This document shows, in pieces, positions 31,252-39,637 of a stretch of 47,059 bases of DNA. How positions within the stretch are numbered: position 1 is the first letter of the stretch; every line of letters starts with the position of its first letter. Location of the stretch: contig SWDG01000027.1 of the NCBI GenBank assembly GCA_005116965.1, forward strand, positions 68,501 through 115,559, written 5' to 3'. This stretch comes from Nitrospira sp. (lineage in GTDB: Bacteria; Nitrospirota; Nitrospiria; Nitrospirales; Nitrospiraceae). A program made the translations under genes and the position numbers. The notes under the pieces were generated by a model. The model saw nothing but the letters and a program-made list of their open reading frames with translations, did not search any database and had not been told where the DNA came from.

Positions 31252-31887
31252 TCAGATCAGGCGGTGCTCGGTGGATGCGCGCAGGTGAGGACCGAGCCGT
31301 GCTGCCCTCAGAGGAAGGAAGGGAGGAAAGAAAAGTCTACCAATGCGCTCGGTTTTGGATTCAATCAGGGCGCTCTTGTGAGACGTGGGGAGGGGACTGT
31401 GAAGGAGAGCTCGGTTGAGATTTGGAAGCGCGGTTTGATCGGCCTGCTGGCTTTTCTGGAGAAACTTCAATAATTTTTGTATGCCGCGCTCAAAATCATC
31501 AGTAAAGTCGATATATTCGAAACCTTCTAAAAGTTTAACGCCAGCTTGTTTGTCTTGCCCCTCGATTATGAGGGGAATTACTCGCTTGCCTTGTCCGAGT
31601 GCCATGCCGACCTCTGCAAGGACCAGACGCGAGAGCGCAGTTTTACCAACAAGGAGCAGCAGAGCGTTACATCCACTAATCGCATCTTTAATTTGCTGCT
31701 CCCAAGCCTCGCCAGACTTTAGCTCTCTTTCGTCAAACCATACAGAAAAACCTTTCCTGTTAAGTTCTTTGGTAAGTCCTCTGGCAGTCTCGTTGTCTTC
31801 ATGCGCATAGGAAATGAATACACTGGGGGGATCTATCTTGCCGACATCATCTCCATGTCTCGATTGTCCATGATCTCTGTTATTCAT
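31252..31887 (-). CDS. TIR-domain protein
   Basis: Residues ~22-145 are a TIR domain: SVFISYAHEDNETARGLTKEL, FSVWFDERELKSGEAWEQ, ISGCNALLLLVGKTALSR, VLAEVGMALGQGKRVIPLI and FDDDFERGI-like acidic ending. The glutamate in LAEVGMA is the position that is catalytic in NAD-cleaving TIRs. The ~65-residue tail is basic with no known domain. It overlaps the upstream TIR gene by 4 nt (ATGA), so the two are co-translated. The region is visibly AT-richer than its surroundings, suggesting transfer. NADase-based defence is a family inference. Confidence 0.75.
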   Translation of the reverse strand: MNNRDHGQSRHGDDVGKIDPPSVFISYAHEDNETARGLTKELNRKGFSVWFDERELKSGEAWEQQIKDAISGCNALLLLVGKTALSRLVLAEVGMALGQGKRVIPLIIEGQDKQAGVKLLEGFEYIDFTDDFERGIQKLLKFLQKSQQADQTALPNLNRALLHSPLPTSHKSALIESKTERIGRLFFPPFLPLRAARLGPHLRASTEHRLI

Positions 31888-32297
31888 ACTACACCTTCAT
31901 TTCTATTAACGCGGGCGCTCAGTTCATTGATATATCTATCGACATTGTTCAACGGAAGTAGATTCCGCTGCTTTAATGCCACGGGCACATTTGCTTTTTC
32001 CTGGAACTGAGAAATACTTACACCAAGAAGTATGGCAATGATTGGTATTCCTCTTATCCAAGCCGCTCCAATCTCTAGCCAGACATAGGGTCGGTCAAGC
32101 GCCCAAGGCGTGATAAGAACGACAAGCTCATTAGCCTTCTGTAGGGCGGTTATGATGTCATGTTCAAAATTAGCACCAACAGCGATTTGCGCTTCGTCGA
32201 GAAATGTTTGAGCGCCGACCTTGCTGCATTCGTGAGAGAGTTGTCTCGCAACCCATGTATCTTCTGCGCAATGACTAATGAATGCCAAGTAGCTCAT
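31884..32297 (-). CDS. Minimal TIR-domain protein
   Basis: The whole 137-residue protein is one TIR domain: LAFISHCAEDTWVARQLSHE, VGAQTFLDEAQIAVGANFEHD, ELVVLITPWALDRPYVWLE, IGAAWIRGIPIIAIL and a helical end. The glutamate in YVWLEIGAAW corresponds to the catalytic glutamate of TIR NADases. It is first of the two TIR genes. Its ATG overlaps the stop of a 28-codon ORF upstream (ATGA). A lone TIR with a second TIR and no adjacent sensor (SIR2, STING, LRR, Argonaute) is unusual. Confidence 0.72.
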   Translation of the reverse strand: MSYLAFISHCAEDTWVARQLSHECSKVGAQTFLDEAQIAVGANFEHDIITALQKANELVVLITPWALDRPYVWLEIGAAWIRGIPIIAILLGVSISQFQEKANVPVALKQRNLLPLNNVDRYINELSARVNRNEGVV

Positions 32298-32380
32298 TTG
32301 GATTCAACTGCCTCCCTCATAGTCGATGATCTGCTGCGCAGGCCAAGATAATCCAAAGCAGCCTGAGGATTCTTACGCAT
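32294..32380 (-). CDS. 28-residue ORF coupled to the TIR genes
   Basis: ATG at plus 32380 to TGA at 32294-32296 encodes MRKNPQAALDYLGLRSRSST plus MREAVESK, a charged helical peptide. Its stop overlaps the TIR start in an ATGA, matching the coupling used between the two TIR genes. A TTGACA lies just upstream (plus 32392-32397), but its best -10 falls inside this ORF. It may be a true small protein, a leader peptide or chance. Confidence 0.35.
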   Translation of the reverse strand: MRKNPQAALDYLGLRSRSSTMREAVESK

Positions 32381-32546
32381 GTCCCATTACTTGTCAACGC
32401 TCTCAATGGCATCGCATTTGGGTGCGTTGTGAAAAGAAATAAGGGTCAGTGTGCTATTTCAAGAGAACGGCTCACGTCATATGGACGTCTGTGAACACAA
32501 TGCCACTCTGATTCCAATAGAGATGTTTCTGCGCTCAGGCTTCGGC

Positions 32547-32966
32547 TCAGACTCGCTGAAGATGATGGGCAACCGCTTTCGTGAACTGGCGAAAGTCGTC
32601 CAAATGATGTTTGCAGATTTGATAGACGACATTCCAGTTTATCGCTTGATAGCTGTGGACGGCGATATTCCTGAAGCCAACTGCTTTAGTCAGACGTTCA
32701 GCCAGGACAGGATCGATGATCTGAAGTTTTTGGAGAACTCCGAAGTTCTCGGCCATGGTCGAGGGAGGAGCTGCGTCAGTCTCGGCAATCAGATGCGCGG
32801 CGACATCGACGGAAAGCTGGATGGCGCGTTGGAGATTCAGCGCGATGATGTCCTGTACGTCAGGGTCGCGAACAAGCTGATCTACAGACGAGGGAGTCTT
32901 GCCGGCAATCCGCTCGATGCAACGCCGGAGCGATTCCAATTTGGTTTCGACTAAGTCCCGATCCAT
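32547..32966 (-). CDS. hepT: HepT-like HEPN-domain toxin (DUF86)
   Basis: HEPN toxins cleave RNA through an R-x4-6-H motif. Here it is RNIAVHSY, exactly the RX4HXY form whose tyrosine is AMPylated by the MntA partner. The 139-residue, all-helical protein also has the DUF86 pattern (LRRCIERIAGKTP, FGVLQKLQIID). Its start overlaps the mntA end by 16 nt, with antitoxin gene first and toxin second. Confidence 0.82.
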   Translation of the reverse strand: MDRDLVETKLESLRRCIERIAGKTPSSVDQLVRDPDVQDIIALNLQRAIQLSVDVAAHLIAETDAAPPSTMAENFGVLQKLQIIDPVLAERLTKAVGFRNIAVHSYQAINWNVVYQICKHHLDDFRQFTKAVAHHLQRV

Positions 32967-33385
32967 GCCTGTCGTCTGTCCGACAAAATGCGGCGGTAGT
33001 AGGGCATGACGTCCGCTTCTTCATAGACCATACGCAGAAGAAGTTCGGCGTAACGCGTTCGATCCTCGCACAGGACTCTGCGTCCTTTGGTCAGGATCTG
33101 CTGAAGCAAGGGGTTGTGAGTGAGGTCAAGGTCTATGAGATCCACAGGACGGCCAACGGCCAGCGCAAGATCTTCAATGATAGCGATGTGAGTTTGAGCC
33201 GTCAGCGGAGACGAAGACGCAACCGCGATGTCGAGATCACTGTCGTTACGTGCGCGATCTTTGGCCATCGAGCCGAATAGAATGGCCAAGCCCACCGACG
33301 GGTGGCGAGCCATCACGTACTTGATCTTTTGATCGAGATCAGAAGTCTGGGGTGGCTCTTGCAGTTGCATGCTTCTGAGTATCAT
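32951..33385 (-). CDS. mntA: MntA-like minimal nucleotidyltransferase antitoxin
   Basis: The nucleotidyltransferase signature GSX10DXD is seen as LFGSMAKDRARNDSDLDIAV, with a third acidic residue later (PVDLIDLDL). Family members neutralise HepT by adding AMP to its motif tyrosine. At 144 residues with a conserved helical end (ELLLRMVYEEADVMPYYRRI) it is typical. The ATG at 33385 has GAGG 5 nt upstream. It lies 47 nt downstream of the HigA-like gene, so the two toxin-antitoxin pairs may share transcripts. Confidence 0.82.
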   Translation of the reverse strand: MILRSMQLQEPPQTSDLDQKIKYVMARHPSVGLAILFGSMAKDRARNDSDLDIAVASSSPLTAQTHIAIIEDLALAVGRPVDLIDLDLTHNPLLQQILTKGRRVLCEDRTRYAELLLRMVYEEADVMPYYRRILSDRRQAWIGT

Positions 33386-33432
33386 GAATGCCTCAAAGCT
33401 GCAAGGAGATGAGGGCGCATTGGCCGTTATGA

Positions 33433-33807
33433 TTAGGCAGCGTGTTCCCGTGTGCGCTTGCGGCGGCGGCGCGTGGAAGGATGGGGAGCTGTTTCCATGG
33501 TGGCCAGTCCGGTGAGCGTGACAGGCTCACGGTCGGGAAATTCGGCGATCAGTGAGAGCTGACCGCCCATGGCTTCAATATAAGTTCGGAGAGTGGATAG
33601 CAGCAAGTCACTGCGCTTTTCGAGACGTGAGATACCATCCTGGCCAATGCCAAGGGTTTCGGCCATGCGCACCTGTGTGAGGGTTAATGCCTGCCTTAAA
33701 TCTCTCAGGGACATCTCCTCGGCGATCAACGTGGCGGCACGTGCCTCGATCTTCTTACGCCGGGTTGGACTTATGCTCTTCATGGTGTGACGTATATTGG
33801 TAGCCAT
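33433..33807 (-). CDS. XRE-family antitoxin (HigA-like)
   Basis: The helix-turn-helix lies at ALTLTQVRMAETLGIGQDGI, followed by SRLEKRSDLLLSTLRTYIEA and MGGQLSLIAEFPD, the usual ending of HigA-type antitoxins next to RelE/HigB toxins. The C-terminal ~25 residues are very basic (STRRRRKRTREHAA), which is odd. It follows the toxin gene by 2 nt in the toxin-first order of higBA. It probably represses its own promoter via the inverted repeat at 34181-34220. Confidence 0.82.
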   Translation of the reverse strand: MATNIRHTMKSISPTRRKKIEARAATLIAEEMSLRDLRQALTLTQVRMAETLGIGQDGISRLEKRSDLLLSTLRTYIEAMGGQLSLIAEFPDREPVTLTGLATMETAPHPSTRRRRKRTREHAA

Positions 33808-33809
33808 CG

Positions 33810-34175
33810 CTATTTCCTTTCCTTTTTCAAACGCCCGAGATGGGCATCAAAGCGTGTGTCAGCCTTTCGAATCAACTCATTGTAGAAGCGCTTTTCGCTC
33901 CCTCCTGATTTATCCCCGGCGACAAGCAGGATTGCGTGCCGACGGGGATCAAACGCGAAGGCTACCCGCCAGGCGCCATCTGCTGCGTGAAAGCGTAGTT
34001 CTTTCATATTTGCGTGGCGCGACCCGTTGAGAGTATCTACGCGGGGACGTCCGAGCTGGGGACCATATTCCTGGAGCAGGCGCGAATGTGCTAGGATTTC
34101 GTCCTGCACATCTTCGGGCAGTGCATCGAACTCCGGCTCAAAGTCGTCACCTATCTCTACTTCCCACTTTCTCAC
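33810..34175 (-). CDS. RelE/HigB-type toxin (Gp49-like family)
   Basis: A 121-residue mRNA-interferase-type protein: VEIGDDFEPEFDALPEDVQD, LLQEYGPQLGRPRVDTL, MKELRFHAADGAWRVAFAF, then LLVAGDKSG and KRFYNELIRKAD. LGRP and KELRF are typical of HigB/Gp49 toxins that cut mRNA on the ribosome. Translation begins at GTG 34175, with no other suitable start. The promoter -10 ends about 7 nt before it, so the transcript may be leaderless. Confidence 0.82.
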   Translation of the reverse strand: MRKWEVEIGDDFEPEFDALPEDVQDEILAHSRLLQEYGPQLGRPRVDTLNGSRHANMKELRFHAADGAWRVAFAFDPRRHAILLVAGDKSGGSEKRFYNELIRKADTRFDAHLGRLKKERK

Positions 34176-34180
34176 TTTGT

Positions 34181-34220
34181 AAGTATGGTATATAGAAAAT
34201 ATGTTGTCAAATACATACTT
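34181..34220 (-). promoter_or_regulatory. Promoter and operator of the HigB/HigA-type pair
   Basis: Minus-strand TTGACA (plus 34205-34210), a 17-nt spacer and CATACT (plus 34182-34187). Perfect half-sites AAGTATG (34181-34187) and CATACTT (34214-34220) are 33 bp apart, about three helix turns. One half-site covers the -10, as expected for autoregulation by an antitoxin. Confidence 0.6.
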
Positions 34221-34249
34221 TCTGGGAGTGCGTCGAAGGACACATTGAA

Positions 34250-34278
34250 TTGACTCTCTTCTAACCCCTTCATATAAT
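34250..34278 (+). promoter_or_regulatory. Promoter of the GlmL/DUF6754 operon
   Basis: TTGACT (34250-34255), a 17-nt spacer and TATAAT (34273-34278), 11 of 12 consensus positions. The start is near 34285, ~32 nt before the first gene. It is divergent from the toxin-antitoxin promoter 40 nt away. Confidence 0.75.
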
Positions 34279-34316
34279 GCGGCTCGTTCCAGGTTTGCCT
34301 TATCCGCCCTGCACTT

Positions 34317-34688
34317 ATGCGATCACACTTCAAAGGAAATGCAGCTGAAACACTGGCGAAAGTTCGTGTTGGATTGCGCCATGCGTTTGCCGTTCAACCT
34401 GAGACTGAGTCCCTCGCCATTGAAGATATTCAATTGCTGGAACGAATAGCCGAGATGGTAGTCAAACGCGGCATGGCGGCTCCGGCGACGATGTTTTTGG
34501 AATCCATGGGGCCGATGAATTTTCTCGGCAGTCAGGCCCTGCATTTCATCACACCGATCATTGATTGCGTGTTGAGTGCCAAAGAAGTTGAACAGGTCGC
34601 ACGATTGCTCGAGCGCCGGGATACGGTGACTCGTCTGATCTCAATAATTGAAGCCAGGTCTGCTCCACAGGGAGCAACGGCTCAATGA
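34317..34688 (+). CDS. Small helical protein, first gene of the GlmL/DUF6754 operon
   Basis: The 123-residue product has no signal peptide or known motif. The central block (LLERIAEMVVKRGMAAPATM then FLESMGPMNFLGSQALHFIT) is hydrophobic and probably membrane-peripheral; the end (VARLLERRDTVTRLISIIE) is an amphipathic helix. I cannot name a family. ATG 34317 lacks a Shine-Dalgarno but is well placed after the promoter. Its stop overlaps the next gene by 4 nt (ATGA), tying it to the ATPase. Confidence 0.65.
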   Translation: MRSHFKGNAAETLAKVRVGLRHAFAVQPETESLAIEDIQLLERIAEMVVKRGMAAPATMFLESMGPMNFLGSQALHFITPIIDCVLSAKEVEQVARLLERRDTVTRLISIIEARSAPQGATAQ

Positions 34689-36520
34689 CGGCTTCTGCCT
34701 CCAGCCCTCCCAAGATCGATCGTCCTCTCAATGTGATTGTCGCCACCGATTGTGGCAGCACCACAACGAAAGCCATTCTCATCGAAAAAGTCGGTGATGA
34801 GTATCGACAGACCTATCGCGGGGAAGCCCCGACGACAGTGGAAGCGCCGTTTGAGGATGTGACACGCGGAGTATTAAATGCCATCGCGGAAATCGAAGAG
34901 CTCTCCGGACGAAAGATTTTAGACGGCGACAAGATCATCACCCCTTGCCGTGGCGACAAGACGGGCGTCGATATTTATATCTCGACTAGCAGCGCTGGTG
35001 GTGGCTTACAGATGATGGTGACCGGTGTCGTGCAGAACATGACCGGCGAGAGCGCGCAGCGCGCCGCCTTGGGGGCCGGCGCCATCGTCATCGATGTCTT
35101 GGCAGCCAACGACGGCCGGTTACCGCATGAAAAGATCGAGCGAATCCGTTCCATGAGGCCGGACATGATTCTGATGTCAGGCGGGACTGATGGAGGGGCG
35201 GTCACCCACGTCGTGGAGATGGCGGAATATATCGCCGCAGCGGAACCACGGCCACGGTTCGGCGTGACCTACAAGTTGCCGCTGATCTATGCGGGCAACA
35301 AGGAAGCCCAACCGCAAGTGAGAAAGATTCTGGAAGAGAAGTCGTCGCTTGTTGTGACCGAGAACATCAGACCGGTGCTGGAGCGAGAGAACTTGGCGCC
35401 GGCGCGCAACAAGATTCACGACCTATTCCTTGAGCATGTGATGCAGCAGGCGCCTGGTTATAAGAAGCTTATGGAAATGGCTGGGGCGCCGATCATGCCG
35501 ACTCCCGCTGCAGTCGGCCTCATCATGGAGGCGATTGCCAAACGGGAACATCTGAACCTGATCGGTGTGGATATCGGGGGGGCAACCACGGATGTGTTTT
35601 CCGTCTTTGACGGCGTATTCAACCGGACGGTCAGTGCCAATCTCGGTATGTCGTACAGCGTGTCGAATGTGCTCGCCGAGGCTGGATTGGCTAATATCAT
35701 GCGTTGGGTGCCGTTTACGATCGATGAGCAGACGTTGCGCAACCGGATCAAAAACAAGATGATCCGACCCACCACCATTCCGCAGACGCTCGATGAACTG
35801 CAAATCGAACAGGCGATCGCACGGGAAGCGTTGCGGCTGGCATTGATTCATCATAAGTCGCTCGCAACTGGATTGAAGGGTGTGCAGCAGGAACGGACGA
35901 TTTCGGATGTCTTTGAACAACAGACCTCAGGCAAGACGCTGATCGATATGTTGAAGCTGGATTTGATCGTCGGAAGCGGGGGGATTCTCTCGCACGCTCC
36001 GCGGCGGATCCAATCGATGTTGATGATGGTCGATGCCTATGAGCCGATGGGCTGTACGCGATTGTCCGTCGACAGCATCTTCATGATGCCCCACCTTGGA
36101 GTGCTCTCCACGATCAATGAGAAGGCAGCTACCGACGTGTTCGTGCGGGACTGCATGGTCTACCTTGGGACTTGCGTGGCGCCGATTGGGCAGGGAAAGG
36201 ACGGCGATCTCTGTGCCGACTATGAAATCACCTGGCCCGATAGGAAGACCACGAAAGAGCCATTGAAGTTCGGCGAGTTGAGATTATTTCCATTGGAGTC
36301 CGGCAAGCAGGTTACGATCAAGGTACAACCTGCCAAGGGGGTCAACATGGGATCAGGGGCGGGTGTGGCCGTGACAAAGGAAGTTCATGGCGGTGTCGTC
36401 GGGCTCTTGCTCGATGGCCGTGGGCGACCGCTCCGACTTCCAGCTGATCAACCAGGCCGTGTCACGGCACTGACGAAATGGTTCAATGCCGTTGGGTTGT
36501 ACCCGACGGCGAATGGCTAG
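34685..36520 (+). CDS. GlmL/MutL-family ASKHA ATPase
   Basis: The 611-residue protein has the two phosphate motifs of the actin/Hsp70/sugar-kinase fold: NVIVATDCGSTTTKAILIEK (about residues 16-35) and LIGVDIGGATTDVFSVFDG (about 292). Between and after them lie YISTSSAGGGLQMMV, MILMSGGTDGG and VGSGGILSHAPRR, which characterise the 'glutamate mutase L' family. GlmL accompanies the adenosylcobalamin glutamate mutase in clostridia and is thought to act as its repair chaperone, but no glmS/glmE homologue is present here. An ATP-driven role in the membrane cluster is the better contextual guess. Confidence 0.8.
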   Translation: MTASASSPPKIDRPLNVIVATDCGSTTTKAILIEKVGDEYRQTYRGEAPTTVEAPFEDVTRGVLNAIAEIEELSGRKILDGDKIITPCRGDKTGVDIYISTSSAGGGLQMMVTGVVQNMTGESAQRAALGAGAIVIDVLAANDGRLPHEKIERIRSMRPDMILMSGGTDGGAVTHVVEMAEYIAAAEPRPRFGVTYKLPLIYAGNKEAQPQVRKILEEKSSLVVTENIRPVLERENLAPARNKIHDLFLEHVMQQAPGYKKLMEMAGAPIMPTPAAVGLIMEAIAKREHLNLIGVDIGGATTDVFSVFDGVFNRTVSANLGMSYSVSNVLAEAGLANIMRWVPFTIDEQTLRNRIKNKMIRPTTIPQTLDELQIEQAIAREALRLALIHHKSLATGLKGVQQERTISDVFEQQTSGKTLIDMLKLDLIVGSGGILSHAPRRIQSMLMMVDAYEPMGCTRLSVDSIFMMPHLGVLSTINEKAATDVFVRDCMVYLGTCVAPIGQGKDGDLCADYEITWPDRKTTKEPLKFGELRLFPLESGKQVTIKVQPAKGVNMGSGAGVAVTKEVHGGVVGLLLDGRGRPLRLPADQPGRVTALTKWFNAVGLYPTANG

Positions 36521-36575
36521 AGGTGGATTTGTTGTGAGTGGCAGTCACGTGAAACGTATAACTCAAAACTGATCT

Positions 36576-37700
36576 ATGGCTCATTCGTACACCCCCGGCT
36601 TAACAGTCACGGATCATACGGTCATCCACCGTCGGCGCATGTTACCGCTGCCTGGGACGGTCGTGGTCTCTGTCGGCGATCTGGTCCGTTCTGATCAGGT
36701 TGTGGCGCGGGCGGAGTTACCGGGGAAAGTGTTCCCGGTCAATCTCGCCAATCAGCTCAGTGTGGCTCCGGGTGAGATCAAAGACTATCTCATCAAGAAG
36801 GAAGGCGATGTTGTCGGAAAGGACGAAATCCTCGCTGAGAACAAGCCGTTGATCAAATGGTTTAAGACGGAGATTCGTTCGCCGGTCGCGGGGACGATCG
36901 AATCGGTGTCGAGCGTCACAGGACAAATCCTCTTGCGCGAACCTCCACGGGTGCTTCAGCTGCTCGCCTATGTGAACGGCACGATCATTGAAACGATTCC
37001 GCAGCAGGGTGTCGTGGTCGAAACGACTTGTAGCCTTGTCCAGGGGATCTTCGGCATCGGTGGAGAAACATCCGGGGAGATTGTCATGGCGGTGAAGTCG
37101 CCTGATGACGCGTTGACACCGGGTCACTTCAATTCCGCCATGAAGGACAAAATCGTGGTCGGGGGATCGTTCCTTTCAGCCGAGGCGATGAAGCAGGCCA
37201 AGGCGGTGGGTGTTGCCGGTTTGGTTGTCGGCGGGATTCATGATGAAGATTTGCGCGCCTTGCTGGGCTATGACCTCGGTGTGGCCATTACCGGAACAGA
37301 ACAGGTGGGGTTTACACTGATCCTGACCGAAGGCTTCGGAACCATCCCGATGGCGACCAAGACCTTCAAGCTGCTCTCCTCCCATGTCGGCCAGAAGGCG
37401 TCGATTTCCGGTGCCACCCAGATCAGGGCCGGCGTGATTCGTCCTGAGATTATTATTCCGCAGGAACACACCAGCAGGAAGGGGGCAGCGCAGTCACAAC
37501 GCGAGGGCATTCGTCTCGGCGATCCGGTCCGGATCATCCGTGATCCGATGTTCGGGCGTATCGGTGAAGTATCGGCGCTTCCATCAGGGCTCACCAAGAT
37601 TCCCACAGAGAGTGAGGTGCGGGTCTTGGAAGTGAAATTTGCCGATGGACAGAAAGCCGTCATCCCACGGACGAACATCGAGGTCATCGAAGGGGCATGA
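36576..37700 (+). CDS. Barrel-sandwich (biotinyl/lipoyl-like) and KOW-motif protein
   Basis: A 374-residue soluble protein. Residues ~25-130 read like two half-repeats of a biotinyl-lipoyl/RnfC-type barrel sandwich (LPLPGTVVVSVGDLVRSDQV; YLIKKEGDVVGKDEILAENK; IRSPVAGTIESVSS), without the MKM lysine of true biotin carriers. A glycine-rich middle (VGVAGLVVGGIHDEDL) follows. The C-terminal part has a KOW-like element GDPVRIIRDPMFGRIGEV. It sits 55 nt after the ATPase and overlaps the next gene by 4 nt. The start has no ribosome site. It is probably an adaptor in the complex. Confidence 0.6.
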   Translation: MAHSYTPGLTVTDHTVIHRRRMLPLPGTVVVSVGDLVRSDQVVARAELPGKVFPVNLANQLSVAPGEIKDYLIKKEGDVVGKDEILAENKPLIKWFKTEIRSPVAGTIESVSSVTGQILLREPPRVLQLLAYVNGTIIETIPQQGVVVETTCSLVQGIFGIGGETSGEIVMAVKSPDDALTPGHFNSAMKDKIVVGGSFLSAEAMKQAKAVGVAGLVVGGIHDEDLRALLGYDLGVAITGTEQVGFTLILTEGFGTIPMATKTFKLLSSHVGQKASISGATQIRAGVIRPEIIIPQEHTSRKGAAQSQREGIRLGDPVRIIRDPMFGRIGEVSALPSGLTKIPTESEVRVLEVKFADGQKAVIPRTNIEVIEGA

Positions 37701-38971
37701 GCGACGTGAATCGTCAGGCATCAATCGGCCAACGGAGCGTATGTTTGGTTGTCCGGACTCTGCTGGTGTCTGGTTGGCTCTGTTCCTCTGCCTTGGGACA
37801 GACATCGATCAGCGCTCCCCAAGACGTGCGGGTCTTTGATACGCCGAGTGATGGTGGAGGCAGCCTCACCGTGCAGTGGCCTCCTTCGTCATGGGATGGC
37901 CCAGATGTACGGTATCAAGTCTTGGCCGGTGATGCGGCTGCGACTGATCCGGCAGCACTGACGATTATCGCGGAGTTCCCAGCGAACACGAAATACGTCA
38001 AAGACGCAAAAACAGCCTGGTGGACCAGGAACGTCGACAAAACCTGGCATCAGGTCCTGGTCAGAAGCGCGAAGGGTTTTGAGGTCAAGGATGGGACATC
38101 CTATGCCGTTGCGGTGGCAGCCGTTCAAAGCGATCAGCGGGTCTTCAGCCCGGTCCTAGTGGCCGGTCCTTCGCCGGACTGGTTCAATTGGAATCAGCTC
38201 AATAATCTCATCATCGCGTTGTCGTTCGGAGGGCTGGTCTTCTACTCGATCAATTATGCGAAGCGACACGAGATCTTCCTCCGGCGGATTCCAGGTCTTG
38301 ATGCGGTTGATGAGGCGATCGGACGCGCGACGGAGCTGGGCAAGCCGATCCTCTATCTGACCGGCGCGCATGATCTGCATGATCCCTCGACGATCGCCGC
38401 CGCAGTCATTTTAGGGAAAGTTGCCAAACGGGCCGCGCTCTACGAAACGGAACTGCTGGTGCCTCACCGCGAACCGATCACGATGGCGGTCTGCCAGGAA
38501 ATTACCAAGCAGGCGTATTTGGAAGCGGGCAAGCCGGATCTTTTCAAAGAAGACGCCAATTTCTTTATCACGGCAGACCAATTCAGCTACACCGCGGCAG
38601 TGGACGGCATCATGTTGCGGAAGAAGCCGGCCGCTAACTTTTTCATGGGTGCGTACTTCGCCGAATCGTTGCTGTTGACGGAAACCGGCGCGAGTACCGG
38701 CGCCATTCAGATCGCCGGCACCGACTCGGACCACCAGCTTCCGTTCTTTGTGACGACCTGCGACTATACCTTGATCGGCGAGGAGCTCTACGCTGCCAGC
38801 GCGTATCTCTCCAAAGAACCGGTGCAGATCGGGACCCTCCGTGGTCAGGATATCGGGAAGGCGGTCGTTCTGAGTGCTATCGGTATCGGCATCGTGTTGG
38901 CGACGCTGGGAGCCGTCACCGGCGCGCAATGGCCTCAGTTGTTTCTCGATCTTTTTAGGGATTTAAAATGA
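37697..38971 (+). CDS. FN3-like plus DUF6754 membrane protein
   Basis: An N-terminal hydrophobic segment (CLVVRTLLVSGWLCSSALGQ) is a signal peptide or anchor. A fibronectin-III-like domain follows (SAPQDVRVFDTPSDGGGSLT, later GTSYAVAVAAVQ), then a transmembrane helix (LNNLIIALSFGGLVFYSI), a large probably cytosolic DUF6754-type domain (GRATELGKPILYLTGAHDLH; FFITADQFSYTAAVDGIM) and a C-terminal helix (AVVLSAIGIGIVLATLGAV). The DUF6754 function is unknown. Topology suggests a sensor or scaffold joining an outside FN3 domain to the inside domain. It overlaps both neighbours by 4 nt. Confidence 0.7.
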   Translation: MSDVNRQASIGQRSVCLVVRTLLVSGWLCSSALGQTSISAPQDVRVFDTPSDGGGSLTVQWPPSSWDGPDVRYQVLAGDAAATDPAALTIIAEFPANTKYVKDAKTAWWTRNVDKTWHQVLVRSAKGFEVKDGTSYAVAVAAVQSDQRVFSPVLVAGPSPDWFNWNQLNNLIIALSFGGLVFYSINYAKRHEIFLRRIPGLDAVDEAIGRATELGKPILYLTGAHDLHDPSTIAAAVILGKVAKRAALYETELLVPHREPITMAVCQEITKQAYLEAGKPDLFKEDANFFITADQFSYTAAVDGIMLRKKPAANFFMGAYFAESLLLTETGASTGAIQIAGTDSDHQLPFFVTTCDYTLIGEELYAASAYLSKEPVQIGTLRGQDIGKAVVLSAIGIGIVLATLGAVTGAQWPQLFLDLFRDLK

Positions 38972-39618
38972 TCTTTCTCCGCCGACAGCTACCCCTCTTG
39001 ATCACCTTGATCACGGGTCTCCTCTTTGCCGCCCAGTACTACGTCCCGCATCCTGCTTCGGAACAGATGCTCACCTCCGCGACGAAGTGGCTACAAATTG
39101 TCGGTGGGTTTGCCTTGATCTTGGGAGTGACCAGCCTGTTCCATCAGCATGCGGTGAAGATCAGACGCCAAGAAGCAGGCTGGGGCTATAGCCTTGTCTT
39201 GTACGCCGGCCTACTCGGGACGATTGCCAGTGGACTGTGGGCCAACGGCAAAGAAAGCGTCGAAGGAACCATGACGGCATTCGGCTGGGTCTACAACTAC
39301 ATGATGGTGCCGCTACAAGGGACGATGTTTGCCATCCTGGCCTTCTTCATTGCATCGGCTGCCTATCGCTCGTTCAGGGCTAAGAGTCGTGAAGCGGCTG
39401 TGCTGTTAGTGGCAGCTGTGATTGTCATGATGGGACGGGTGCCGCTGGGTGAGTATTTGATTCCCCTGAGCGGCGATGTGTCGTCGTGGATTTTGAATGT
39501 GCTGAACTCATCGGTGCGTCGGGCCATTCTGATCGGGGTCAGTCTCGGGGCCGTGGCCCTGTCCTTCAAGATCATCTTTGGCGTAGAGCGGTCGTATCTC
39601 GGGGGAGGGAAGGAGTAG
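38968..39618 (+). CDS. Polytopic membrane protein of the DUF6754 cluster
   Basis: About six hydrophobic segments in 216 residues (LLITLITGLLFAAQYYV; LQIVGGFALILGVTSLF; SLVLYAGLLGTIASGLW; MMVPLQGTMFAILAFFI; AAVLLVAAVIVMMG; AILIGVSLGAVALSFKII). No channel, transporter or enzyme motif is evident. The ATG overlaps the preceding stop (ATGA), so expression is coupled to the DUF6754 protein, its probable partner. Confidence 0.65.
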   Translation: MIFLRRQLPLLITLITGLLFAAQYYVPHPASEQMLTSATKWLQIVGGFALILGVTSLFHQHAVKIRRQEAGWGYSLVLYAGLLGTIASGLWANGKESVEGTMTAFGWVYNYMMVPLQGTMFAILAFFIASAAYRSFRAKSREAAVLLVAAVIVMMGRVPLGEYLIPLSGDVSSWILNVLNSSVRRAILIGVSLGAVALSFKIIFGVERSYLGGGKE

Positions 39619-39637
39619 TGAAGGCTGTGAGCGGAAG

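Noticed and set aside
32451-32954. Plus-strand open frame opposite hepT
   Set aside because: The minus strand encodes the diagnostic RNIAVHSY HEPN motif and overlaps mntA; the plus frame is its shadow.
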